Shown here: one piece after another, positions 32,978 through 39,962 of the stretch | How positions within the stretch are numbered: position 1 is the stretch's first letter | How the letters are laid out: the number at the start of each line of letters is the position of its first letter | DNA from: Sphingomonadaceae bacterium | GTDB taxonomy: Bacteria > Pseudomonadota > Alphaproteobacteria > Sphingomonadales > Sphingomonadaceae | Length of the DNA stretch: 39,962 nt | Direction of reading: 5' to 3' | NCBI GenBank assembly: GCA_947451145.1 | Contig: CANFXW010000027.1 | Location: 1 to 39,962, forward strand | Program-made: the position numbers and the translations under genes | Notes under the pieces: model-generated | Told to the model about the DNA's origin: nothing | Seen by the model: only the letters and a program-made list of their open reading frames with translations | Databases searched by the model: none

Positions 32978-34264
32978 ATGTCAAAAGATCTTATCGAGCG
33001 CGTCACATCGATTGTGACCAGTGGTCAAATGTCGCGAGCCGGGCTCGCCCGGGCGGCAGGCCTTCACGCCAACACTCTGCGCGATTGTGGAGAGGCCAAC
33101 TGGAACCCCACGGCCGAGACACTCGGCAAACTCGAGCGGTTTCTGCTGTCGAATGATGACCGGCCGGTGCTCGTGCCTATTGAGGAAATCATCGACGAGG
33201 CCCGCAACGGGCGGATGTTCATTCTCGTTGATGACGAAGATCGCGAAAACGAAGGCGATCTGATCATCCCGGCGCAGATGGCGACGCCGGATTCGATCAA
33301 CTTCATGGCGACGCACGGGCGCGGCCTCGTCTGTCTCGCGCTCACGTCAGAGCGTTGCAAGCAGCTGGACCTCCAGCCGATGGTGCGCGAGAATGGCACG
33401 CCGCTGGGCACGGCCTTCACCGTTTCGATCGAGGCTCGCGAAGGTATCACAACCGGCATTTCCGCCGCAGATCGTGCCCGCACCGTGTCGGTTGCCATTG
33501 ATGGCAGCAAGACCAAGGCGGACATCGTCTCGCCCGGCCACGTTTTTCCGCTTCAGGCGCGTGATGGCGGAGTTCTGGTGCGGACCGGCCATACCGAGGC
33601 GGCCGTCGATATCTCCCGGCTTGCGGGGCTCAATCCTTCGGGCGTGATCTGTGAAGTCATGCGCGACGATGGCGAGATGGCCCGGCTCGATAACCTGATT
33701 GCTTTTGCCCGGATGCACGATCTGAAGATCGGCACGATCCGCGACCTGATCACCTATCGCCGCCGTCACGATCATCTCGTCGTGAAGAAGGCCGAGTTCG
33801 ATTTCCAGAGCAACTGGGGCGGCGCCTGGAAGGCATGCACGTTCTATAACAAGGCGACTGGCGACGAGACCATGGCGATCGTCAAGGGCCGGATCGATCC
33901 CGGCAAACCGACACTGGTCCGAATGCACACGATGTCGATGTTTGCCGACATCTTCAACGAGGCGAGCGACCGCTCCGGGTTGCTTGAGCGTTCGATGAAA
34001 ATCATCGCCGAGGAAGGCACCGGGGTCATCGTGCTCATCAACCGCCCGATGCAGCGCTTGATGTCACGCACAATCGAAATCAAGGAACAGATCCGCTCAG
34101 GGCAGGAAGCCCCGATCGAAGAACTGCGCGATTATGGTGTCGGCGCTCAGGTGCTGGCCGAACTGGGCGTGCACGACATGGTCCTGCTTACCAACACGCA
34201 CCATTCGCTGGTGGCGCTGGACGGCTATGGCCTGTCGATAGTTTCCGAGCGGCGGATCGATTAA
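32978..34264 (+). CDS. ribB: 3,4-dihydroxy-2-butanone-4-phosphate synthase with N-terminal HTH and degenerate GCH II domain
   Basis: A 428-residue three-part protein. Residues 1-58 form an XRE-like helix-turn-helix (SRAGLARAAGLHANTLRDCG, then TAETLGKLERFL). Residues about 65-262 are the DHBP synthase of riboflavin synthesis, with the acidic loop DDEDRENEGDL (85-95), DRARTVSVAID, SPGHVFPLQARDGGVLVRTGHTEA and NPSGVICEVM. Residues 270-428 resemble GTP cyclohydrolase II but lack its zinc-binding cysteine cluster, so that half is probably inactive, as in other alphaproteobacterial RibBA-like proteins. No FMN riboswitch is visible upstream. Its place among flavin-dependent LLM and GMC enzymes suggests supply of flavin to the pathway. 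A chromosomal ribB elsewhere would make this an extra copy. Confidence 0.9.
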   Translation: MSKDLIERVTSIVTSGQMSRAGLARAAGLHANTLRDCGEANWNPTAETLGKLERFLLSNDDRPVLVPIEEIIDEARNGRMFILVDDEDRENEGDLIIPAQMATPDSINFMATHGRGLVCLALTSERCKQLDLQPMVRENGTPLGTAFTVSIEAREGITTGISAADRARTVSVAIDGSKTKADIVSPGHVFPLQARDGGVLVRTGHTEAAVDISRLAGLNPSGVICEVMRDDGEMARLDNLIAFARMHDLKIGTIRDLITYRRRHDHLVVKKAEFDFQSNWGGAWKACTFYNKATGDETMAIVKGRIDPGKPTLVRMHTMSMFADIFNEASDRSGLLERSMKIIAEEGTGVIVLINRPMQRLMSRTIEIKEQIRSGQEAPIEELRDYGVGAQVLAELGVHDMVLLTNTHHSLVALDGYGLSIVSERRID

Positions 34265-34278
34265 GTTCGCCGCCCGGT

Positions 34279-35670
34279 TCAGCTCTCCGGCTTCAGTGGC
34301 ACGGGCGCACCCGTTCCCATATATTTCGCGAGATTGCGGTGCAGTGAGGTGACCGCGCCTTCATTCTTCGGGTTGGGAATGTTGCCCCGGAAGCCGATGT
34401 TCTTCATGCCCTGCTGGACTGCGGCCATGTTGGAAAAGTCCTGCCGCAGCACGTGCGGGAAGGCATCTGGCTCGGCATAGGTCCATTCGGTCTGCGGCGC
34501 TTCGCCTTCGGGGTAAAGCTCATAGACGGCCACCTCGAAATAGCACTTGTCGGGGTTATAGCCATAGGGCCGCGCGTGGTAGCAAAGCATGTTGTTTACT
34601 GCGTGGCCGATCTGCTGGTTGGGGAAGATCTGCCAAGAGGTGCCACTCTTGCCGGTATGTTCACTGTCAACCACAGGCCAGTGAACACCGCGATCCGCAT
34701 CGATCTTGCGCGATGTTTCCAGCCAGTATTTGATGACCTCGGCCGGTGTTGCGCTTTCGGGCAGAACTTCGGGGAGTGTCTGGGCCACCTCGTATAGCGT
34801 CTTGGTGGTGTTGGTGTTCACACCCTCCCAGGTAAACTTCTGCATTGCGGCGGTAGAGATGCGCGGATCACCATCACCCAGCCGCAGCTTGCCTTTGGTT
34901 TCGCCGATTTCCTTGGGCCCGCCCTTGGGTGCGTCATAGCCGATGTGGCTGTGCTTGCCCTGTTGGCGGCCCCAGCCGACATATTGGCCAAACTGCATGA
35001 ATTCAGGGTGCGTACCGGCGACGTGATAGGTCTCGTCGAAGGCTTCCAGCGCAACCTTCCAGTTGCAGTCAAACACCGTCCAGAAGCGCCAGCGCGGGCG
35101 CATGTTCTGCAGCTCGAACGGATCGAGCATGGTCGCCGCGGGTTCCAGATAGTCGCGCAGCGGCTCGGCATCGGGATCAAGGTTGATCCAGATGAAGCCA
35201 CCCCAGGTATCGACCTTGAACTCGCCAAGACGCGTATTCTCGTCGGTCAGTGCGCCGTTCCATTCCATTTTCTGCTGGATGTAGGAGCATACGCCCGCAT
35301 CATCGCCGGTGACGTCAAAGGTCCAGGCGTGAAAGCCGCACACGAAATTGGCGGTCTTGCCCCATGCATTGCGCTTGCCCACCGGCGTATCGACCAGCCG
35401 CCGTCCGCGATGGGTGCAAACGTTGGCGAAAGCCTTGATCTTGTCGGGGGCGGTGCGGACGATCAGGACGGAATCGTCGAGTATGTCATAGGTAATGTAG
35501 TTTCCGACCTCGGGAATGTCTTCCAGCCGCCCGGCCTGCAACCAGCATTTGCGCCACAGTTTGTCGCGTTCGGCGCGGGCATAGTCGGCGGAAATGTAGG
35601 CTTCGACGCCGTGCTTTTCGGCCGGCACTATCACTTCCGAAAGGTCTGCAAATCTGCTTATCTCGCCCAC
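34279..35670 (-). CDS. Rieske non-heme iron oxygenase, alpha subunit
   Basis: A 463-residue oxygenase related to the one at 4909-6249. The Rieske motif is C85-T-H87 and C111-G-F-H114. The spacing between the halves is 23 residues instead of the usual 15-17, owing to an insertion around VGKRNAWGKTAN. The mononuclear iron site is E213-T-Y-H216-x4-H221 in NWKVALEAFDETYHVAGTH. The frame is open up to 35874, but AGGAGAG seven bases before the GTG at 35670 fixes a start that aligns with the other Rieske protein. It converges with ribB with 14 bases between them. There is no beta subunit or electron-transfer partner nearby. The substrate is unknown. Confidence 0.92.
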   Translation of the reverse strand: MGEISRFADLSEVIVPAEKHGVEAYISADYARAERDKLWRKCWLQAGRLEDIPEVGNYITYDILDDSVLIVRTAPDKIKAFANVCTHRGRRLVDTPVGKRNAWGKTANFVCGFHAWTFDVTGDDAGVCSYIQQKMEWNGALTDENTRLGEFKVDTWGGFIWINLDPDAEPLRDYLEPAATMLDPFELQNMRPRWRFWTVFDCNWKVALEAFDETYHVAGTHPEFMQFGQYVGWGRQQGKHSHIGYDAPKGGPKEIGETKGKLRLGDGDPRISTAAMQKFTWEGVNTNTTKTLYEVAQTLPEVLPESATPAEVIKYWLETSRKIDADRGVHWPVVDSEHTGKSGTSWQIFPNQQIGHAVNNMLCYHARPYGYNPDKCYFEVAVYELYPEGEAPQTEWTYAEPDAFPHVLRQDFSNMAAVQQGMKNIGFRGNIPNPKNEGAVTSLHRNLAKYMGTGAPVPLKPES

Positions 35671-35991
35671 GTGAACTCTCCTGACTTGCTGTCGGAATAG
35701 GGACGCAGCGGGTGCGCCACAGTCCAAACCAGCATATTTGCGGTTCGACGGGGTCTGGGTTTCGTGAAGGTGGCGTTCATTGACTTCGCTCAATTGCCAA
35801 ACCGAGTGATCCCGGCCGCGCCAATACCGCCGTGGGGATGACATTGGCGGGTAGCCATCAGGGATTTCTGTCAAGAAAGTGAAACGTAGTTGCCACTAAT
35901 GGATAGCAAATCCGGCTGGCATCGCTTTCAAGGTTTCACAGCAAGGTGCACACTTGAATCCTTCTTGTCGCAGTGCAATCGGGAAACCCGC
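35671..35991. other. Intergenic region, Rieske / DUF347 genes
   Basis: This 321-bp divergent region must hold promoters for the Rieske gene (minus) and the membrane-protein gene (plus). I see no gene, no strong dyad and no terminator. GCATATTTGCGG at 35732-35743 resembles GCATATTGCGG at 26711-26721; both lie about 61-63 bp before a minus-strand start and may mark promoter elements. Confidence 0.35.
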
Positions 35992-36789
35992 ATGAATGAT
36001 ACGATGAAGTCAGCGCTGACCAAGGTTCCCGCGGTGACGCTGGTGTTCTGGATCATCAAGATACTTGCCACCACACTGGGGGAAACGGCGGGGGATGCCG
36101 TATCCATGTCCTGGCTGGGCGAGACCACGGACGACGCGCCGACTTCATTCTGGGAGGGCGGCTATCTGATCGGCACGGGCATTTTTGGCGCCGTGCTGGT
36201 CATCATGATCTTCCTCCAGATCCGCGCGCGCCGGTTCAATCCGTGGCTTTACTGGGCGACGATCATCGCATCGACCAATGCTGGCACGACCTTGGCAGAC
36301 TTTGCCACACGCTCGCTGGGCATTGGTTATCCGGGCGGTTCGATTGTTCTGCTGGCGCTGGTACTGCTCTCGCTGTTCATCTGGCACCGCAAGTTGGGGA
36401 CGGTTTCGATCAACTCGCTGCACGAGCCGCGGGCCGAGCTGTACTATTGGCTGACGATCACCTTTTCCCAGACGCTGGGGACTGCGCTTGGCGACTGGAT
36501 TGCCGATGGCCCGCTGGGCTATCTGGGGTCGGCGGTGATATTCGGTTCGCTGCTGGCGGTGATCGTTCTTGCCCATTATCGCACCAGGATCAACCCTGTC
36601 GCCCTGTTCTGGGCAGCCTTCATCCTGACCCGCCCGTTGGGAGCGGTGGTGGGCGATTTCCTCGACAAGCCGATCGAAAAGGGCGGACTGGACCTCAGCC
36701 GGGTCGGCGCTTCTGCGGTATTGCTCGTTGCTATTGCTGCCCTGATCCAGCTGGTGAAACAGCGGGCGGCCCCTGCCGATCATGCTTGA
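35992..36789 (+). CDS. Membrane protein with four DUF347 repeats (COG4705)
   Basis: A 265-residue integral membrane protein built from four repeats of about 60 residues. Each repeat begins with the pattern [TQR]-x2-G-x3-[GA]-D: TTLGETAGD (27-35), TNAGTTLAD (95-103), QTLGTALGD (160-168) and RPLGAVVGD (214-222). Each repeat contributes about two membrane segments. This fits the DUF347 repeat family (PF03988) of unknown function. The conserved Asp in a membrane segment of every repeat suggests a cation- or substrate-conducting role; that is inference. ATG 35992 is chosen over a longer frame from 35890 because it begins just before the first repeat; the ribosome-binding site is weak (GGGAAA). Its stop overlaps the next frame. 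Confidence 0.8.
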   Translation: MNDTMKSALTKVPAVTLVFWIIKILATTLGETAGDAVSMSWLGETTDDAPTSFWEGGYLIGTGIFGAVLVIMIFLQIRARRFNPWLYWATIIASTNAGTTLADFATRSLGIGYPGGSIVLLALVLLSLFIWHRKLGTVSINSLHEPRAELYYWLTITFSQTLGTALGDWIADGPLGYLGSAVIFGSLLAVIVLAHYRTRINPVALFWAAFILTRPLGAVVGDFLDKPIEKGGLDLSRVGASAVLLVAIAALIQLVKQRAAPADHA

Positions 36790-36814
36790 GAACTGCAGCT
36801 CACAACGCATCGGC

Positions 36815-37555
36815 ATGCGTATTGCCCTCCTGCGCCTGCTGTTTGGCATCGCCCTGATGGTTGCTCCGTCTGCTACTTTTGCCGGGCCACCATTCCTGAC
36901 CGATGATCCCGAACCGACCGAGACAGGCCACTGGGAAATCTACGGCCCTCTGCTGGAAGGCGAGGGGCGGGGGCCGGACTATGGAGGCTCCGCAGGAGTT
37001 GAGATCAACTATGGCGCAGCGCCCGATCTTCAGATCAGCGTAGGTTTGCCAGTGGCATTTTCCCACGACAGCGCTGGCATGAACTGGGGCGCAGGCGATG
37101 TCGCAGTTTCGGCCAAGTACCGGTTCTATCATGACGAAGCGGCCGGGCTGCAGATCGCTGCATTCCCTGACATGACCATTCCAACCGCATCCGGCGGTAT
37201 GGGGGCAGGGCGGGTGACCGGCCTGCTACCGATCTGGTTCCAGAAGGATTCGGGCAAGTGGTCGGTGTTCGGTGGGGGCGGCTATGCAATTAATCCGGGT
37301 CCGGGAAACCGCGATTACTGGACCGGCGGTATCGCGCTTTCGCGCCAGTTTTCCGACAAGCTGCTGGTCGGCATAGAGGCGGATCGTTCGGGCGCGGATG
37401 CGGTTGGCGGCAATGGCACAACGAGCCTTGGCGTCGGCGCCATCTATCGGTTGAAAGCGCCTTTCCGCTTGCTCGCATCAGGCGGACCCAGCTTTGAGGA
37501 TGGCGGCGGTCCGGCAGGGTTTCACTTCTTTGTCGCTTTGGGTATCGATCTTTAG
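36815..37555 (+). CDS. Putative outer-membrane beta-barrel protein (MetA/phenol-pathway transporter-like)
   Basis: A 246-residue exported protein. The signal peptide is MRIALLRLLFGIALMVAP with likely cleavage after TFA (23). The mature start, GPPFLTDDPEPTETGHWEIYG, and alternating strands such as LQISVGLPVAFS, GAGDVAVSAKYRFY and WTGGIALSRQF fit a 10-12-stranded barrel of the type annotated as MetA-pathway-of-phenol-degradation or simply transporter. It ends FFVALGIDL. ATG 36815 starts directly at the signal peptide; ATG 36782 overlaps the DUF347 stop and would add eleven unlikely residues. It is probably translated together with the DUF347 protein. A role in passive uptake of aromatic compounds is possible; family knowledge here is thin. 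Confidence 0.7.
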   Translation: MRIALLRLLFGIALMVAPSATFAGPPFLTDDPEPTETGHWEIYGPLLEGEGRGPDYGGSAGVEINYGAAPDLQISVGLPVAFSHDSAGMNWGAGDVAVSAKYRFYHDEAAGLQIAAFPDMTIPTASGGMGAGRVTGLLPIWFQKDSGKWSVFGGGGYAINPGPGNRDYWTGGIALSRQFSDKLLVGIEADRSGADAVGGNGTTSLGVGAIYRLKAPFRLLASGGPSFEDGGGPAGFHFFVALGIDL

Positions 37556-37716
37556 CGCATCAGATTGGCGATTTACGCCGCTGCGGTATTTCCATTCCGG
37601 TCGTTCTGGGCAAATCTGGCAGCAGGACACATGCGAAACTATGTGCAATAGGCTTGCGGTTCATAGCCGGTCGTTTGCATGGCAGGATCGGACCGACGCA
37701 TTAGGAGAGCTTGAAG

Positions 37717-39744
37717 ATGGTAAGCGGCAACCTTGGTATCGAGCCTGAAGTCTTGAAGGCGATTTACGGTCAGATGGCTCGTATTCGTGCGGTGGACAAG
37801 GCGATTCAGGCTGGTTTGTCGGCCGGCAAGTTCATGTTCACCTATTGGCCGATGACGGGTCAGGAGTGCATTCCGGCGACGATTTCGCAGTTGATCACTT
37901 CGCGCGATTACATGGTGACGACCTATCGCGGCATTCACGATCAGGTGGCCAAGGGCGTTGATCTGTACGGCATGTTCGCCGAGGCGCTGGGCCGTGAAGG
38001 CGGGTTGAACAAGGGCAAGGGCGGATCCCCGCACATTTCCGATCCTTCGTCGGGCTCGATGGTCACCACCGCCATCGTCGGCGCGGGCGCACCGATTGCC
38101 AACGGCCTTGCGATCTCGGCCAAGGAGCGCGGCGAGGACCGGGTGACCATCGTCAACTTCGGCGACGGCGCGACCTCGATCGGCGCGGTGCACGAAGCGA
38201 TGAACCTGGCCGGTGCGTGGAAGCTGCCGGTGATCTTCATGTGCCAGAATAACCAGTGGGGCGAGTACACCCCGATCCCGGACTATACCGCCAGCCCCAA
38301 CTTCTATGGCCGCGCCGAAGCTCTGGGCTTCCGCGGTGTGCAGCTTGACGGCAACGATCCGGCGGCCTTCTACAATGGCATGAAGGACGTGATCGACCAT
38401 GTCCGCGCCGGCAAGGGCCCGGTCTTTGTCGAGGCGCTGACCTATCGCATGGGGCCGCACGCGGGCGTCGGTGAAAACTACAATGCCGCCAAGGACGTGC
38501 TCGCTGCCGCGAAAGAGCGCGCGCCGGTGGAGAAGACCCGCGCGCTGCTCCTCGATGCCGGTATCTGCTCCGAGGACGAGCTGGCTGCGCTCGAAGAGGC
38601 CGCACGGACCGAGGTCGAGGCTGCCATTGAACGCGCGCTGCAAAGCCCGGTAACCCCGCCGAGCGAGACCGTTACCGATGTCTTCGCCGATGTCGACTGC
38701 GTGCCGCAGCGCGGCCACTATCCGGTGCGCGAGGCCGAAGCTGCCGCAACCGGTGAGACCAAAACCATGTCGATGGTTGAGGCGATCTGCGATGCCCAGC
38801 GCGTCGCGATGACGGCCAACAAGGAAGTGTTCCTGCTGGGCGAGGACGTGGGTGATCCGCAGGGCGGGGTGTTCGGCACCAACAAGGGGCTGCAGACCGA
38901 GTTCGGCAAGACCCGCGTACGCGGCACGCCGATTGCCGAACAGGCGATCATCGGCGCGGCGCTAGGTTCGTCGATTGCGGGCATGAACCCGATCGCCGAG
39001 ATCATGTTCACCGACTTCTTCGGCGTCTGCATGGACCAGATCTTCAACCACGCGGCCAAGCAGCGCTATATGTCGGGGGCGACGACCCATGCGCCGATGA
39101 CGATCCGCGTCCAGGCCGGTGGCGGCATGGGCGGGTTCGGGGCGCAGCATTCGCAGAGCCTTGAGGCCTGGCTGCTGCACTCGCCGGGGATCAAGGTGGT
39201 CTATCCGTCGAACCCGGCAGACGCCAAGGGCCTGCTGGCCTCGTGCATCGCCGATCCCGATCCTTGCGTGATGATCGAATCGATGATGCTGCTGTTCACC
39301 AACAAGGGTGAAGTGCCGGTGGGCGATTACCGGGTGCCGCTGGGGGTTGCCAAGGTGGTGCGCGAAGGCACTGACATTACGCTGATCTCCTATGGCTGGA
39401 TGCTGCACCAGGCGCTCGCCGCGGCTGACGAGCTGGCCAAGGAAGGGATCAGCGCCGAGGTGATCGACCTGCGCAGCCTGATGCCGATCGACTATCACCG
39501 CATTCTGGCTTCGGTGAAGAAGACCGGGCGGGCGCTGGTGGTTCATGCCGCAGTCGAGTTCTGCGGCTATGGCGCGGAAATCTGCAGCACGATCAACAGC
39601 GAACTGTGGGGCCAGCTGAAGGCGCCTGCCGACCGTCTGGGTGCCGCCTATGCCCCGATCGCCTATTCGAGCGCGATCGAGTTCAGCCAGGTTCCGATGA
39701 ACCCGGCGATCGTCGCGCGCGCCCGCGCCGCCGTGAAATCCTGA
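37717..39744 (+). CDS. Fused E1 alpha/beta 2-oxoacid dehydrogenase (thiamine diphosphate enzyme)
   Basis: A 675-residue fusion. Residues 1-325 are the E1 alpha part, with RGIHDQVAKG (71-80), KGGSPHISD and the thiamine diphosphate motif GDG (149-151) ending in NN (178-179). Residues about 355-675 are the E1 beta part, with LLGEDVGDPQGGVFGTNKGL, RGTPIAEQ, GMNPIAEIMFTDF and a transketolase C-terminal domain (YGWMLHQAL, VIDLRSLMPID). It would decarboxylate a 2-oxoacid and reductively acylate lipoate. AGGAGAG seven bases before ATG 37717 decides the start over a TTG at 37711. The lipoyl-protein gene follows 21 bp later; no E2 or E3 gene is present. From about base 38020 codons become markedly richer in G/C at third positions than in the first 100 codons. 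The substrate (pyruvate, branched-chain or other) is not decidable. Confidence 0.93.
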   Translation: MVSGNLGIEPEVLKAIYGQMARIRAVDKAIQAGLSAGKFMFTYWPMTGQECIPATISQLITSRDYMVTTYRGIHDQVAKGVDLYGMFAEALGREGGLNKGKGGSPHISDPSSGSMVTTAIVGAGAPIANGLAISAKERGEDRVTIVNFGDGATSIGAVHEAMNLAGAWKLPVIFMCQNNQWGEYTPIPDYTASPNFYGRAEALGFRGVQLDGNDPAAFYNGMKDVIDHVRAGKGPVFVEALTYRMGPHAGVGENYNAAKDVLAAAKERAPVEKTRALLLDAGICSEDELAALEEAARTEVEAAIERALQSPVTPPSETVTDVFADVDCVPQRGHYPVREAEAAATGETKTMSMVEAICDAQRVAMTANKEVFLLGEDVGDPQGGVFGTNKGLQTEFGKTRVRGTPIAEQAIIGAALGSSIAGMNPIAEIMFTDFFGVCMDQIFNHAAKQRYMSGATTHAPMTIRVQAGGGMGGFGAQHSQSLEAWLLHSPGIKVVYPSNPADAKGLLASCIADPDPCVMIESMMLLFTNKGEVPVGDYRVPLGVAKVVREGTDITLISYGWMLHQALAAADELAKEGISAEVIDLRSLMPIDYHRILASVKKTGRALVVHAAVEFCGYGAEICSTINSELWGQLKAPADRLGAAYAPIAYSSAIEFSQVPMNPAIVARARAAVKS

Positions 39745-39765
39745 TCGAGAAAGCGAGAAACAACC

Positions 39766-39962
39766 ATGGCAACAGTCCTGACCATCCCCAAGCTCGAAAT
39801 GTCGATGAGCGAGGGCACGCTGGCCGAATGGATGGTGGAAAGCGGCACCCAGGTGAACGCCGGTGACGTGATCTACCTGCTCGAAACCAACAAGGCCGCC
39901 CGCGAGATCGAGGCCCCGGCATCGGGCACCCTGATCATCAAGGCCGAAGACGGCCAAACCTA
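39766..39962 (+). CDS. Stand-alone lipoyl-domain protein, N-terminal part (runs off the window)
   Basis: The first 65 residues of the lipoyl protein: MATVLTIPKLEMSMSEGTLAEW, then GDVIYLLETNKAAREIEAPASGTL, with the lipoyl lysine at residue 43. The start follows a weak GAGAAA site 21 bp after the E1 fusion gene, so the two are surely co-transcribed. Continuing through the terminal repeat into bases 116-149 completes a 76-residue protein. Its small size and lack of any acyltransferase domain make it a free lipoyl carrier, comparable in architecture to GcvH but with an E2-type lipoyl loop. Confidence 0.92.
   Translation, partial: MATVLTIPKLEMSMSEGTLAEWMVESGTQVNAGDVIYLLETNKAAREIEAPASGTLIIKAEDGQT
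39848..39962. repeat. Terminal direct repeat, right copy
   Basis: Identical in all 115 bases to the start of the window (1-115), in the same orientation and in the same reading frame of the lipoyl gene. Merging the two copies gives a closed sequence of 39,847 bp. Confidence 0.95.

Noticed and set aside
35671..35874. N-terminal extension of the third Rieske protein up to 35874
   Set aside because: AGGAGAG directly precedes the GTG at 35670, and the extension is low-complexity and unlike the related Rieske protein.

Overview
The window looks like a piece of a sphingomonad-type alphaproteobacterium (Sphingomonadaceae; Novosphingobium or Sphingobium are reasonable guesses). The basis is high-GC coding sequence, a TonB-dependent receptor inside a catabolic cluster, the many short-chain dehydrogenases (SDRs), COG2159 amidohydrolases and single-component Rieske alpha subunits, and a RibB with an N-terminal helix-turn-helix. 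This is inference from protein style, not a database match. All genes appear intact; I see no tRNA, rRNA, CRISPR, insertion sequence, integrase, conjugation, partition or replication gene.

The first and last 115 bases are identical. Joined there, two partial reading frames become one complete 76-residue lipoyl-domain protein. The sequence therefore behaves as a closed loop of 39,847 bp: a circular molecule, a tandemly repeated unit, or an assembly loop through a repeated cassette.

Layout. (1) 37.7 kb to the end and on into 1-149: a fused E1 alpha/beta 2-oxoacid dehydrogenase and a stand-alone lipoyl protein, followed by an LLM (luciferase-like) oxidoreductase. (2) 1.2-6.2 kb, minus strand: Rieske oxygenase, SDR, TonB receptor, VOC protein, diverging from a TetR regulator. 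(3) 6.5-9.6 kb, plus: TetR, DHA2-type exporter, a 3-alpha-HSD/coniferyl-alcohol-dehydrogenase-like SDR. (4) 9.8-17.4 kb: two paralogous amidohydrolases on opposite strands around a small alpha/beta-barrel protein, then an MDR reductase, aldehyde dehydrogenase, GMC oxidoreductase and a small acidic protein. (5) 17.4-24.4 kb, minus: VanA-type Rieske oxygenase, SDR, secreted alpha/beta hydrolase, LLM monooxygenase, SDR, MFS transporter. (6) 24.7-26.7 kb: an APH-fold phosphotransferase and a LysR regulator, convergent. (7) 27.0-32.8 kb: a complete RND efflux operon. (8) 33.0-37.6 kb: RibB-like protein, a third Rieske oxygenase, a DUF347 membrane protein and an outer-membrane protein.

Taken together this is an accessory catabolic region: uptake (TonB, MFS), ring or ether oxygenation (three Rieske, two LLM), alcohol-to-aldehyde-to-acid oxidation (GMC, SDRs, ALDH), double-bond reduction (MDR), hydrolysis or non-oxidative decarboxylation (amidohydrolases, secreted hydrolase), 2-oxoacid processing (E1 plus lipoyl protein) and export of toxic compounds (RND, DHA2). 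Substrate unknown; an aromatic or terpenoid-like compound is the best inference. The ferredoxin and reductase for the oxygenases, the E2 and E3 for the E1, and any acyl-CoA ligase or thiolase are absent and would have to come from elsewhere.
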